DNA of 64,000 nucleotides, taken from positions 2,356,001 through 2,420,000 of the forward strand of contig JAHQRK010000002.1 of assembly GCA_019828595.1 (NCBI GenBank), read 5' to 3'. The translations under genes and the position numbers were made by a program. Below, piece after piece: positions 19,573 through 31,900 of the stretch (positions are counted from its first letter, which is position 1; each line of letters starts with the position of its first letter). A model generated the notes under the pieces. The model did no database searches. It was not told where the DNA came from and worked only from the letters and a program-made list of their open reading frames with translations. The stretch comes from Aphanomyces cochlioides. Its lineage: Eukaryota; Oomycota; Saprolegniomycetes; Saprolegniales; Verrucalvaceae.

Positions 19573-21891
19573 TTACACGAGTTTGCGACCGACGAGTGGA
19601 GTCTTCTTGACAGCGTGATGCGTTGGCGTGCCGTCATCAAAGAAACCGTAGCCCGTTTCTTCATGGACAGAGCCGGAACGAACCGAGAGCGACTTGCTCT
19701 TGACGTGGTGAGGAAACTTTTCCGCCTCTTCGCGTTTCAACAACTCTTGAATCTCGAGCAAATACGACTCCAACGTGTCCAAGTATCGCTGCGTTTGGCG
19801 ATGCTTGCTTGCAACGCAAAACTGAATGCCATCATCCTTGATAATGTAGCCGATGCCAAAACCTTCTGGGACCACAGGACCGAAGCCAAACAAGCGGAGC
19901 GATGGGTTGCCGCAGTTACTCGTTGAGATGATGCTGCGTCCCAATTTCTGCCACGCGTCGTCGGAAAAAAGAGCAGGCTCAGGCTGGCCAGGCGATACAA
20001 TGTGATGCAACTGCTGCAGAGCGTACAAGTGGCGCTCAACACCTTCGACATCGAGTCAAAATGAATATTCCTCGAGGAGCTGTCTACCTTGGCCATTGGA
20101 GCAGCGCTTGACGATTGCAGAGTGCGACTGCACAGCGGCACGAAGAGCCGCAATCTTGTCCAAAATGTTGGCATCACTGACAAATAGTTCCAAGAAAGCT
20201 TTGGTTTCAGGCGTCATGGAGCGGATCGCTTCCGTGCGTCTAGAAAAGGCGTTAAGTCGACATAAATGTGTAGCGTACCCATGAAGGAAGCGCTTCGTCA
20301 TGGCTGGTTCGTATTGATTGACAACTGTGCCGTACTGCAAGTAGTAGGCAGCCAAGAATGCAATTTGGACGAAGGCATCGGGGGAACAATTGTGCTTGGT
20401 GATGAAGCTCTTGCCATACGTTCGGAATTCCAACACGCGGGTTTCATTTTGGACGATTAAATCACTCAATCGCGCTTCAGCAAAGCTACAGACGAGAATA
20501 AGTCATGAAGAGTGATAGATGCGACGTACCGAATGCCTTGCTTGAGCTCGGTGTTCAAATTCCAGTCCAACTTGACGGGTGAAATCTGCAAATCCTCCGT
20601 GGGCGGGCGATACGCCCCCGTCAAGAACGATTGTGTCGCGCCACTGATGCTCTGAGCAAACCTAGAGGACGCTGTGAGATTCAGAGAAGACTAATAGCTT
20701 GTCTACCGAATCACGGTGTCTGTGAAAACATCCGAAGCAAAGCGAAGGACAGTGTGGCCATCCACGACGGAATGTTCAAAGTTGACACCAGCCACGCCAT
20801 TGTCGCACACGATGATTTGAAGCTTGTCGTACCAGCGATTCATGCACGTTCCGATCTACAAAGCAGTGAGAAAACAAAGGGGGCGGTGCAAGGAAGACCT
20901 GGTGGCCATGATTAATTTCATAAGTGCCGTGGAGAGCTGTGGCTGCGAAATCTGACGCCGTGGGAGGCGATGTATGATCCAAGCAGACCAGGAACAACGC
21001 TCGATCAATCTAGAAGGCAAATAAGTCGGCAGATTCCACGCATCGCTACCATGGCAAGAGTTTCAGCATTATCTTCTTGGAGGACTTTGCGAAGTCGAGC
21101 CCACACGACACGATGTTCGGTGGTCAAGACGCCAACAGCCGACGTAGAGGTCTCTGCGGAGGAAAGAGAGTTTGCATCAGCTATAATGAGGCGGAGATTC
21201 TCCATGATTTCGCGCTCCGTGATCGCCGCGGTGCCATCTTCCCACATGACATCAAACCAGTAAAATTGGTTGCTACAAATTAAATACCATCAAAGACAGG
21301 AAGGAGATAAAGTTGTACCGGCAGACGACGACAATGTGCTTGGAATCGTTTGCAACATGGACACCATCGTTTGTTTCCGTCGGGTATCTTGCCGTGGCAA
21401 AAAGCATGCGGAATTGATTCATGCAAAGAGGCGTGTTGCGCCAGACATCAGGCTCCATCGTTTCCGTTCGTAGAGCGTGGATAAACTAGTGGACATTGAT
21501 CAGCAAGAAAGCAGTATCGGGGTCATACCTTAAGACTGCTCACAATAAGTGACGTCGCGCGGCTGAGTTGATTGGCTCGACTTGGTGTGGGATCATCTTC
21601 AAGGACGAAGAACGGGTTCACGTTCAACACGACAGACGCCTTGTAGTTGAAATACGACTCGTACCAAAAGTCTTCGATGAAACTATTCTTGTCCTTGGCG
21701 TACTCGATCAATTTTTCCTGCAGCACCGCGCCTTCGTTCTTGAGAAACGCGTCAATTTTCTCTTGCGTCACTGCGTGTTCTTCTGGCGTTTGGAGCACAC
21801 CCACCGTGCGCGCATAGTGCTTTAAACTCTCCGCGAGTGGGGGAATCGGGAGCTTGGGCAGCTTCTCTTGAAAGTCGAACGTCTTGACCAT
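19573..21891 (-). CDS. Carnitine/choline O-acyltransferase (carnitine acetyltransferase type)
   Basis: The enzyme moves acyl groups between CoA and carnitine, for fatty-acid or acetyl transport between peroxisome, mitochondrion and cytosol. It begins MVKTFDFQEKLPKLPIPPL, followed by NSFIEDFWYESYFNYKASVV and LNVNPFFVLEDD. The catalytic His is in FEHSVVDGHTVLR (about 20780-20740). FRTYGKSFITKHNCSPDAFV and YEPAMTKRFLHGRTEAIRS bind carnitine, and FGFGPVVPEGFGIGYI is the C-terminal family motif. About nine exons with short introns give roughly 620 residues, the usual size. The first ATG in frame is 21891; codons upstream are open to about 21984 but begin with TTG, and no targeting signal is evident. 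The last residues (VGRKLV) show no clear peroxisomal signal. Acetyl versus longer-chain preference cannot be told. Confidence 0.9.
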
Positions 21892-22610
21892 CGCAGGGGA
21901 AATTCCAGAATGGCCCACTATTTCTCCACGGGGGTCATCGAGGATTGCAATCGGACGCTCTTGATTGGCCCACTTGGTTGTCAATGGCGTACTTAATAAA
22001 ACTATACTTTATCTTGGAATTTGTATTCTATATTTAAAATATTCCTTATCTTGACACTTGTATGTAAATATTGAAACAAAGTTTATTGAATAATCAAAAA
22101 TTAGTGTCACTCTTTAATTATGTTCAATTTTCATACTTGAAATTTGTATATAATTGCAGTATTACAACCAAATTGGCCATTTTTATATCATATCCCACTT
22201 TTGTATCGTACTTACGTAGTAGATGTTGAAGTTTGATATGCAAGTCATGACTCGGCCATTGATTCCGGACTGAAGGGGATAGGATGTGCCAGCAGTGTGT
22301 GCTCGAACGAATATTGATACTTGCTGTAGCTCCACGAGCTCTTCCTTGGGCGTGCTAACTCGAGAGGCAAAGGCTAGCCTTGAAATAGTCAATTGATGGA
22401 ATGACCACAGGCCTTATGGTAGGAAGGCTCGTGCTCCCCTCAGATTTCCGTCACATGTTTTATGTTGCAAGTCTGAGATGTCAACGGAGACGCCCCCACC
22501 CGTGACCCTGGTGTCTAAATATCCCCTGGCCAAGCCCAGGCTTGGAGAAAGAGCCCCGCCCTTTGACGAAGAAGATGGCTAGAGTACATGGGTGTGATAG
22601 ATATAAATAA
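21892..22610. other. Intergenic stretch with AT-rich block
   Basis: The stretch at 21990-22200 is strongly AT-rich and non-coding. A minus-strand frame at 22392-22200 reads like an exon (SRVSTPKEELVELQQVSI) ending at a GTAAGT donor, but it does not join in phase to the carnitine acyltransferase and is not assigned. Confidence 0.4.
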
Positions 22611-24882
22611 TTAAGCGAGCGTGAATCCGGTAGGGTCGCACAAAAGGAGCGATGTGATTGCATCGTGGAGGAGCTGTTTATTCGGGTAGGTCGGCAAGTC
22701 CAGTCGATTGTAGCATGTGTGGGCTGTTGGAAAGGCCCCCTCCCTGTAGTCGACGCATTTGAGCGTGAAGTAACAAACGTAACCATCGTAACTCGTCAAG
22801 CCTAGTAGGATAGTCATAACCATGAATATTACCAAAGGCACAGACCTTTGAAACCTTGTACTGGGACCCTCGATGAGCCAGTTGAGAATTGGAGGAGCTT
22901 GATTCTGTCTGTGGGGCTCAGTTCGTCAACGATTTGCCAGAACCACTACAGGAAGGGGTCAAGCCAAGATCTACAGATAGCCTCATACGTCGATCACACT
23001 AGAAGCTTCTGGGCTTGTCGACTCCAAGACGATTGTGTTCTCTCGCCAGTCGTGCAAGTCAATCTCTGAATAGCCACAGAGAAGTATTTCCAGCTACAGT
23101 CGATTGTTTAGACATAATGTCACTGTGGCAAAGTCTTACCTCTTTGTGGTCAAGTACCAGCAAGACTGTCGGTGACAAAATATCATACACACCACGAATG
23201 AGGGCGTTCATTTGTGCCTCCACACGTCCAAACAAGAGGTGGTGGACCATCCGCTGGACGTATTCATCCTTGTTGCCATCCGTGACTGCAATGTCACGAC
23301 CAGAGTATATTAGATCGATCTCAGTGTAAGAGTCGCCTCGAGGTTCTGTGACTGAAAACGTCAAACCAAGCTCGTCAACGCCATCATGTTTGAGTAGGTA
23401 GAGCAGACTGCATCATGGTGAGTACGATGTGGCAAACTTGATGACAGACCTGTGAAACATAGCTGGATCGAGGAGCTCAATGTCATCCAACGACATGGGG
23501 ACACCAAGAATTGCTACAATCACATACAATCAGTCGTTGTTTGGAAGAGCGGTGCACCTTTGAAGATAACGGGGTTGAAGTGGAGGGGAAGGACTTGGCC
23601 ATCGAGAATCGCACGACCGATGGACCGGCCCACGGCTCGGAATGCCCCAATATGATTGCTTTTGCGACTGCAACCAGAGTTAGACATGACAGACTCAGTA
23701 TTGCTGATGTACTGCCATGCATGCGCAGAGTTTGGGTTGATAAAATACGTCTGGTCTTCTCGATTCGAAATCATAAACAAGCCATTGGACTCATTCAGGA
23801 TGTTTTCCGCCACCACAGTGTACCTAAAGCAGATATGAGATCTGGCATTTTGAGCTACTCGCACCATTCACGCAGTACTGCTCCAGCGTCTTGCGCAGCT
23901 TCTCCGTGGATTTCCACACGAATAATTGCCCGCGCTGTGGACGTATCAAGTGCCAAGAGCATTTCCATGGCTTGGTTAAATATGGCGTGTCGATGGGTTT
24001 GTACTTTGAGGTGTAGAGCGCTGTAGGGCACGATCGTGGCAGCCACTTGCTCAAGTACCCACAAACACTTGGCTGGGAACGACGAATGAGCCACTTCGGT
24101 ATTATAAATTGAGCTGACTGATAAACCAGCCGACCAAACCGAATCCACGAAACCGCGATGATCAAGTGGAGTCCATTCAATATCATGAAGTCCATCTTGA
24201 GAAAAAGTCTGGACATGAGCTCAGTCTCAGGCAAAGTGTAATGTAGTCTTACCTTTTGAAGTGTGAAGGCTTCGCATGTTGCGCGGATGAAATGCCGTTT
24301 CCACACCAATTTGCCTTTCACAATTTCCCGCGTCCATTGCCGCCGCATTCTATGTTTCGTGAGGTCTCACTTCTCGAATATGTCTTACTTGGCACTCAGC
24401 TGGGTGGCATTGAGATGACTGTCGTCGTACATCACGATTTGCTCAGTGGCTCTGAACATGAGAGACTTGATTGCGGACACTGGCTTCGCCCATGAATTCA
24501 TTCTCCATTGATGTGCTGTATCTGCAACACATAAGTGTCTTGCTGTAGTGCTCATTCTTACCTTTAGGTGACTTGCAAACGCTGCAAGTCGTCGAACTTG
24601 TGAAATTGTGCCATTCGCAAAGTAAACAACACCATGTTGATGCCTGCACAAGCCTAAAGAGTCGATAAACCTCAGCACAAAAGGACAAACTTCGCAGCTT
24701 ACGTGCGTTGAACATCTCGACGTACGATGCCAGGCATGGACGCATGAACTGCATGCCTAGGACGAATGCGACTCAGTTCTCGAGTTTGGAATTGTAGCTT
24801 ACAAATCGTCAGGAGTGGACATTGACGGCCACTCGTCGGCCTTGAAAGCTTCCACGACGCCGACAAAGACTACCGAACCCAT
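22611..24882 (-). CDS. RanBP2-zinc-finger HECT E3 ubiquitin ligase, copy 1
   Basis: The N-terminal part has a short conserved segment MPGIVRRDVQRTL followed by a RanBP2-type zinc finger (W-x2-C-x4-W-x-N-x6-C-x2-C, WCCLLCEWHNF...CSVCKSP), a module that often binds ubiquitin. After a linker with MRRQWTREIVKGKLVWKRHF comes the HECT domain: AQDAGAVLREW, NGLFMISNREDQTYFIN, HIGAFRAVGRSIGRAI and VLDHKEV. The C-lobe has GFKGLTSYDG and TAHTCYNRLDLP, where the Cys accepts ubiquitin. About ten exons with 40-50-nt introns join in phase. It is a tandem paralogue of the gene at 25694-28145. Unlike that copy I see no N-terminal membrane helix; ATG 24882 gives MGSVVFVGVVEAF as the start, but an upstream exon is possible. 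Substrates unknown. Confidence 0.82.
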
Positions 24883-25693
24883 CGCTTGGCAAAATTGTAA
24901 ATGGGCGTTGCACCGATGTACTGAGATTGTTCCATGTCTCGTACCAAGCACGTCGGGAAATAGGTGCCTTATCGTCGTGGTCATTACATGCACCGTTTGT
25001 GAATCCACGCCAAAACCAACTCCTGATTGGCCAGAATCCAAAATTATGAAGTTTGATTGGCTCCTTGTATATTGATTGAGATGCGTGCAAAACAACTCAC
25101 GGGACAACACAACCTGGTTTGAATAAAATGTGCATTGCGATCGTCCTGTTTGAATTGCGAGAGCTCCAAGCTCTCGTTTGCCTCGTTATGGGTTTGAAAG
25201 TGTACCCAAGTCATCATTTCTTGTCCGTTTGCACCTTTCTTGAAATCATGTTCACAGCACCTGGCTTTGCAATTTATAAAATTCAATAAACTACAACAAA
25301 AAATATCTTTTCTGTATCCATATTTTATTTTCCCAATTAAATCTTATAATGGTCTGAAATGTCCTATAAAATGATGTATTGTATAAATAAATCATTCTTT
25401 ACTTTATTAGTATATAGAGGTTTTTAGCTTGACATTGCATTGCACCCAACGTGGCGTTCCAAGAACTGTCAATTGTAGCAATAGGCAGTGGACATTTCAA
25501 CAATGTGCAAGAAATGGACGCATTTTGAATCAATTTTGAGCTTGGTGGACAGGGATGGAGGAAAGCAACGCGCCTTGCCACAGATTTGAAAGTTCGCGTC
25601 GTGTTGCACACCTTGTGTGTCTACACGGCCACACGCAAAGATGTGGAGAGGGACATGACGAAATGTATAAATAGGATTAGCGAGACCAACACG
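24883..25693. other. Intergenic stretch between the two HECT genes
   Basis: Contains the promoter of copy 1 (minus strand) and an AT-rich block at 25260-25430. Frames at 24985-25110 continue upstream of the assigned start of copy 1 and could be part of its first exon; otherwise nothing supportable. Confidence 0.4.
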
Positions 25694-28145
25694 CTAGACT
25701 ATGGTGAAGCCGGTTGGATCAGACATAACGAGCATATTGAGAGCCTCGTGCATCATGTCTCGTGTTGGATACAGCGGTAAATCGATGCGGTTGTAACACG
25801 CATGGGCTGCTGGATAGACGCCGCAAGTGTAGGGAATGCCCTTGAGCGTGAAGTGACAAATCTCACCGTCATAACTCGTCAGGCCTGCAACGAAAGTTAA
25901 GACCACGATCTCATTCAAGACGTGTACCTTTAAAGCCTTGAACTGGGACGCGAGAGGACCCAGTGGCAAATTGCAGGAGCTTCGAGCGATCATTGCGACA
26001 CATTTCTGAAACAATTTCCCAAAACCACTACAGAAATTTCAGTCACGGCGGTCGAATCGCGTGAATTTACCTCGAGCGTTTTGGATTCCTCCAAGTTCGA
26101 CGAGACTACAGTGTTGGCTTTCCAGTCGACCACATCGATCTCAGTCAAACCGCACAAGATGAGCTCAAACTAGCGACAACGTTATTTAAGTCAAGGCATG
26201 AATAGACTTACTTCTTTGTGATCCAAAGCCATGAGCAGTTCTGGCGGCACGACTTCATACACGCCTTGAATCAAAGCCGTTATTTGATCTTCGACACGAC
26301 CAAAGAGCAAGTACTCGACCATGCGGCTCACGTATTCATGCTTGTTTGTGTCGGTCACACATCTCAAATGTCCATTTGCAACCAATGGCAACTCGACTAC
26401 TTTGTCCCCTCGTTGTTCCGTCACGGAAAAAGTCAACGCGAGGTCTTTGACTGAATCATGGTCGAGGATATACATGAGACTACAATGACAGTCATGACTA
26501 TCATTGCTTGAATCGAGCCATACCTCTTGTATACAGTTGGGTCCATGCTCTCGACATCGTCTAACGTAAGCGGCATGGCCAAGATTGCTACAGTTCATTG
26601 TGGCAAGGATGAAAAGTTTGACCAACCTTTCAGAATCACGGGGCTCAAATGCATTGGAACGACTTGACCATCGAGAAGTGTTCGTCCGATGAATCGACCG
26701 ACGGCACGGAAAGCTTCGATGTGGTCAATGCCAGCAAAATGTCTGCGACGGAGGCGTCAGGTCTTGTTGCAAGTCATGACTTACCTCCACTTGTGAGCTG
26801 AGTTTTGGTTGATAAAATAGGATTGATCTTCACGGTTCATGATGAGAAAGAGCCCGCTGTCTTCGTGCAACATCTCTTCCGTTGTCAGCGTATACCACTC
26901 GCGCTGGACAGCGCCGGCATCCTGAGCCGACTCGTTGATGAATTCGTAGCGCACGATAGCACAAAGAGCTCGATTGGGGTAGCTCAAGAGGTTTTCCACC
27001 GCTTCTTCCATCACTCGACATCGCAACACCTTGACTCGAAGATGGAGCTCGTCGTACGGGACGACCAAATCGTTCAGTTGGTGGAGAAACCAAGCATACT
27101 TGAGGGGGAACGACAACTTGGAGATTTCAAAGAGCGACGCAGCAGTTTCAGGAAGAATTGGAGTGCCCACGACGGTGTAATTGTGAGGAACAGCTGCCAG
27201 GGGCGTCCACGCTGACTGCACCGTGGGCGACTGGGAGCATGATTCAAGACTTGAAGCTTGCGTTGTTCGAGGCGACTCTGGAACAGGAGAGAGAGAACCA
27301 ATCTTGTCTTGGGGCGAAATCTAACGCCACAGAGTAAGGACTGAGGAGGATCCGCCGCGGTAGTTGTACCAACTGAACGACGAATGCATCTGGGATTGCT
27401 GTCGAGTTGATGAAGCGTCGATGCCACTTGATTCGACCTTGCGAGTCTTTTTGTCGAATCCATTGCTTGCGCATTCTAATCAATGACAAGTTTAGTGGGT
27501 GATAGGATCGAATGTTTTACCGTGCATTTCGTTGTTGAGCATTCAAATCATCTGGAAGCAAGACGTTTTCAAATGCGATCATGGAAAACCTTGAAGTCGT
27601 CGACTTGAGCGATGCACGCGTGCTGTGCAGTTGTATATAGTTGCCGCTGGATGTCCGCGACAGCGACGGTTTCGAAGGCGCTGTCGTTTGTGGAGCGACA
27701 AAACGGCATTCTACCAGCCGCAGTCAGTTGACATTCAAGCACTTCTTCATCACTGAAGCGTACCTTGTCGCGTGCCACAAAGGAGACAATGAGGCTTCGT
27801 ATTCAAGTTGTGAAACTCACACACGCTGCATTCCCATCGTTCCGCGTCGAGGTGACTACACATGTCGAGGAGATGAGTGTCCCGGTGAAAGACATGGCGA
27901 GACAACTTACAATTCTTCAATATCTTCACGGCGAAGGCCAGGCATGAACGCCAAGAAGCTACAATGAAAGCCATCAGCCATGCTCCTGCTGTGTCCTTTG
28001 AAACGTACTGTTGGTTTCGTCGGGCGTCGGTCTCGTCTTCAGGGAGGACGTAATACTTGTTGAAGAAATAGTTGGCAATACAGAGCAGTACAGTGACGAC
28101 GGCGAAGACAATCCCAATGGCGGTGAGCGTCGTGGCAGAGATCAT
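25694..28145 (-). CDS. Membrane-anchored RanBP2-zinc-finger HECT E3 ubiquitin ligase, copy 2
   Basis: This copy begins with a single hydrophobic helix ([19 protein letters not shown], residues 6-24), then [13 protein letters not shown], then a RanBP2 zinc finger ([11 protein letters not shown]...CLLCGT). A basic linker ([21 protein letters not shown]) and a Ser/Pro/Gln-rich stretch follow. The HECT domain is complete: [28 protein letters not shown], the N-lobe end [14 protein letters not shown], and the C-lobe [12 protein letters not shown] with the catalytic Cys. It ends SDPTGFTIV at 25694. Exons are joined by introns of 45-55 nt, and the zinc-finger exon junctions are in phase. The helix predicts a ligase held on a membrane with its catalytic domain in the cytosol. 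It shares domain order with copy 1 downstream; the anchor is the main difference. Confidence 0.85.
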
Positions 28146-28497
28146 CGCTTTGTTCTTCTTTGTTCAAGAGGTCAAATTGCCAAGTGTCGGCCGTCAAGTT
28201 GCACTTGATTTGATGCCACTCTAAAGATTTTTCAATGAGACAGCCATTCTGTTGTCATCTTGATGGGTTTGTCGTCTGTGATTGGCCAGGAATGATGACA
28301 TTGCTGGTCAAAACCACATGCACTCTCTGCTTCGACACGGCGGGAGTCGCTGCCCACCGCGTGGATATTCCGATGGCGGGAAGGCATTCGCACCACGACG
28401 CTTCAATTTTGACTCAACACGTGAGTGCTGCTCCCTCCATGTTGCTTCCAGCTTGATCTTGCATTGATTTCTGGACATTTGGACATCGTGTCACGAT
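28146..28497. other. Divergent intergenic region
   Basis: About 350 bp between HECT copy 2 (-) and the small gene at 28498 (+). No motif recognised beyond short GTGCAACTTGA-like sequence near 28190. Confidence 0.4.
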
Positions 28498-28894
28498 ATG
28501 GAGGTGACTAAATTTGCCATCGTCATCTACAACGCCCAGGAGTTAGCAAGAAATGAAAGAAGAGATTTGGATTGTACTGAGGATGGCGTGGATCTCGCTG
28601 GGACTTTGGAGAGAGCAGCTTGGATTGCGAAGGAATTGATTAGTAAGAGAGGTGTGGCGACGCAGTGGGACCTGGCGGAGTATGTACACTGTAGGTTTCA
28701 ATGATTTCACACAAAATTTGGATGATTGGTCAAAGCGACCGTCAAGGAACATCAATCCGAAATCAATCCGAGCCACGCCTTGGAGAAAGGAGGGGCACAA
28801 GCAGCTGGCTACAGCATACGCCATGATGTATCGAGCCGGACTCGGAGATTCAGCCAGATTCCCATGTGATACACTGACCTCCTCCACCCTTTGA
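28498..28894 (+). CDS. Small two-exon protein of unknown function
   Basis: ATG 28498 opens an exon of about 50 codons (MEVTKFAIVIYNAQELARN). A GTAAGAG donor in ATTAGTAAGAG and a CTGTAG acceptor about 50 bases later remove a fragment that would otherwise stop. Joined in phase, the second exon reads SFNDFTQNLDDWSKRPSRN and ends at 28894. The product is about 115 residues. I recognise no family. The splice signals match those of the neighbouring genes, and the strand frame is open through both exons, which is the only support. It is transcribed towards the calpain gene, whose stop is at 28974. Confidence 0.4.
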
Positions 28895-28973
28895 CGCTTG
28901 AACTCCGACTGGAGAGAGATTTATTGGATTGACAGCGTTTATCAAAAGCTAAGCTGGAGCTGATGAGAACCGA

Positions 28974-31900
28974 TCAGCGCTGGCGGAATGCATCCCAGCA
29001 TTCAAAGTGGACTTTGCCAGAGCCATCATTGAGTTCATAAAAGCGGCCATCGAATTTTGACTCGATCTTGACAATCGGCTCCAAGCAATGACGACATTTC
29101 GGTGCTTCGTTCAGTTGAAAAGCATCCCAACATTCAAAGTGCACCTACAAATTTTTTAGTCGACTGGCATTGGATATCGATAAGTACTTGATCTTCGGAG
29201 TTGGCAAGTTGATAGAAGCGTCCATCGAAGCGACCGCCTTTTATGATGGCCAAGCCACAATGGCGGCATTTCTTTGCGATCGACAACTGGTAGCTCTCCA
29301 TACACTCGGCGTGGACTTTGGCTCCGCTATCCAACGCAAAGTACTTACCGTCGAATTTTCCTACAAGACAAGAAGAGCCTTGAGATGGTGATAGCCATGT
29401 GCCAAACCTTCAATCTTTACAATGGCATACTGGCAGTGGGCGCAACTTTCAGCATTTCGCATGCGATAGCTGTCCATGCACTCAGCGTGGCAAGAAGTTC
29501 CGTCGTCCAGAGTATACATGCGGCCAGAGAATCGTCCTGCCACAACTTCGACGCGCTCTCCGCACTCGACACAGACGGGAGCGTGCATGGATCGGTATTG
29601 ATCCGAGCACGCTCCTTTGCACACGTTTTCAGCCACACCATCACTACGAAGAGCTTAGACTGCGTATAGAGAAAAGGAGCTTACGGTGACGTGTATGTGC
29701 GGTATGTGCCTCGGAGTGGGTTCTTACAGACACAACAGACTGGGATATCCTGGTCGCTGATGAAGCCGATGGCAAGTGGCAACGTGGACGCGACCACCAG
29801 TTGGAAGGTCGATGGGTATGGTGCATACGTCGCTGGAATGACCACGTATGTGTCTGAGGCAGCATTGCCGACTTCGAGGAGACAACTGCGGTTCGAAATG
29901 AATGTGCCAGTGGCGACCACGTCTTTGGCAATATCAAGCTTGCGTTGTCCGATGGCGCCGTGGGCCACGACGACTGGCGAGACGTAGCATGGATAGTCCA
30001 ATTGCATATTGATGCGACGGCAAGGCTGTTCCAGATGAATGAGGAGATTTGTTGTGTCTGCAGCTCAAGTCAGAGACCACCATAAAGGCCAGAGATCGTA
30101 CCACCCGTCGTGAATTGGAACTGAGGGTTCAAATGAATGGCTTCGCGACCACCACACGTGAGACCTTTCCACTCGCTCGTGATGATGTGGAGGTAGAGAG
30201 GAATGGTGTCCAACTCCCCAGGGAAGATCGAGGGGAACTGGTAGACGTTCTTGGATTCTAAAACGGTCGAGAAGAAGGCCAAGCATGCAGTCAAAGGCAG
30301 CCACACCGTGCCATCGTCAGCTTGTTGATACCCAACTTGGTTCTTCTGGTTGAGTGACCATTCCTTCCACTCGGAGCTGCCTTTAGCCCAAGGCACCGAC
30401 GCAAAGTCAGTCGGCGATGTGATGGCATCAGCCCAAGTGTTGCGAAGTTGGACAAGCGTGTGTAGTTGACCTTGGGCGCGCACTTGGACTACCTTGACTA
30501 CACCATACGTGTGTCCAGCTTTCAGACCAAGAGGCATGTTCACAGCATGGTTGTTGTTCGTCAGACCAAGCAAATTTCCTCGTTGAAGCGACTACGAGAA
30601 ACGTCACGACATCACTCAAAGGTTTAAAGACCTGCTTCAGTCGATTGTACGCTGTGGTTTCGTTGCCATTTCCTGCAATGTCTGACACGCTATCCAAGAA
30701 TTTAGAACTCGAGGAGGTTCATGCCACTTACGGGAAGGAAGATGGGAGACCGCCAAAGAGATCTTGAAGACAGAAGACATCCTGGCCACCGACGATTGCA
30801 TCATAGCCACCGTACAACTTGGCATACGCTTTCTCAACAAGCATGGACCAAATTTCAAAGCGGGAGACGGATCCGGTGAAAGAGGCAAAGACGGGCTTGC
30901 CATTCGTACTGCATGGAATATAATCGTCCACAATAACGAGATAACTCTTGTGGTTTCGCCAGAGGCGAACGCAGTAGACACCTTCGTCGTTGTACTGCTG
31001 CTCAAGCTCATATGGCGCCGGCCAAGCTGCATGGGGCTGCACCAAGTCACTCGTCAACCCTACGACGTCACGAGTCGTGAAATTATGCTGGCAAGGACAG
31101 TATTGTACGTGGAAACAGCTGAGATAAGGCTGTCGGTGACGTCGAGAGCATCGAGAGGGCTCCAAACAAATAGCCGTCAGCTAGACGACCAGGTTTGCAT
31201 TCGCCAGGCTGACGCTGCTGACGGTCAAACAAACACACTTGCTGCGCTTGAAACTGAATCGGAACGATGACTTGCATCTTCGAGACTGTTGTGCCGAAGC
31301 CTACAAAAGCATTGAGTTGCGTGGATAGAGCGCGATGGCAAACCATCCAAGCGATAGCCGTACGGCGTTCCCACTCCGGCAAAAACGAGTGGCTTGTATG
31401 CATCGAGCAAGCTCTTTTGCCAGAGCAATTCAAATTTCGTCACACCGTCATCAACGTATTCCATCATGGACTCCATGAGATTTTTCGTCAAGTTCAAAAA
31501 GTGATCGGCACGCTTCTTGTTTAGACCGGCGGTGACAGTGTCAGTCGCACGCAGGAGGAAACGAGCATCCACTGGTGTCTGTTGCGCTCGAATGGTTTCA
31601 ATCATAGCCTCAGCTTCAGCTTGGGTTTTCATGGAAATGCCGCAGACAAGCTTCTTGTCGTCGTCGAGCACGGACACTTCGACATACGCATTGTGCGAAA
31701 AGAATTCCGAGATGCGCTTCCACTTCCACACAACAGAGTCCAGAGGAGTCGTTCCTGCCGGAGTCATTGGGTGCGATGGATCGCGATATAGTGATGCATT
31801 TGTTGGTGGAAATGTTGGATCTACATCGCGTTGAAGCTGTATGGAGGAGATGAACGCACCTGTGAATTGGGTCCTAGCTTGGCGGTGCTGGCGCAGGAGA

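Noticed and set aside
29644..29937. Possibility that the LIM-like region is a separate gene
   Set aside because: The intron joining TYTSP to DGVAENVCKG is canonical and in phase, and no ATG with upstream promoter features lies at the LIM side; a single gene is the simpler reading.
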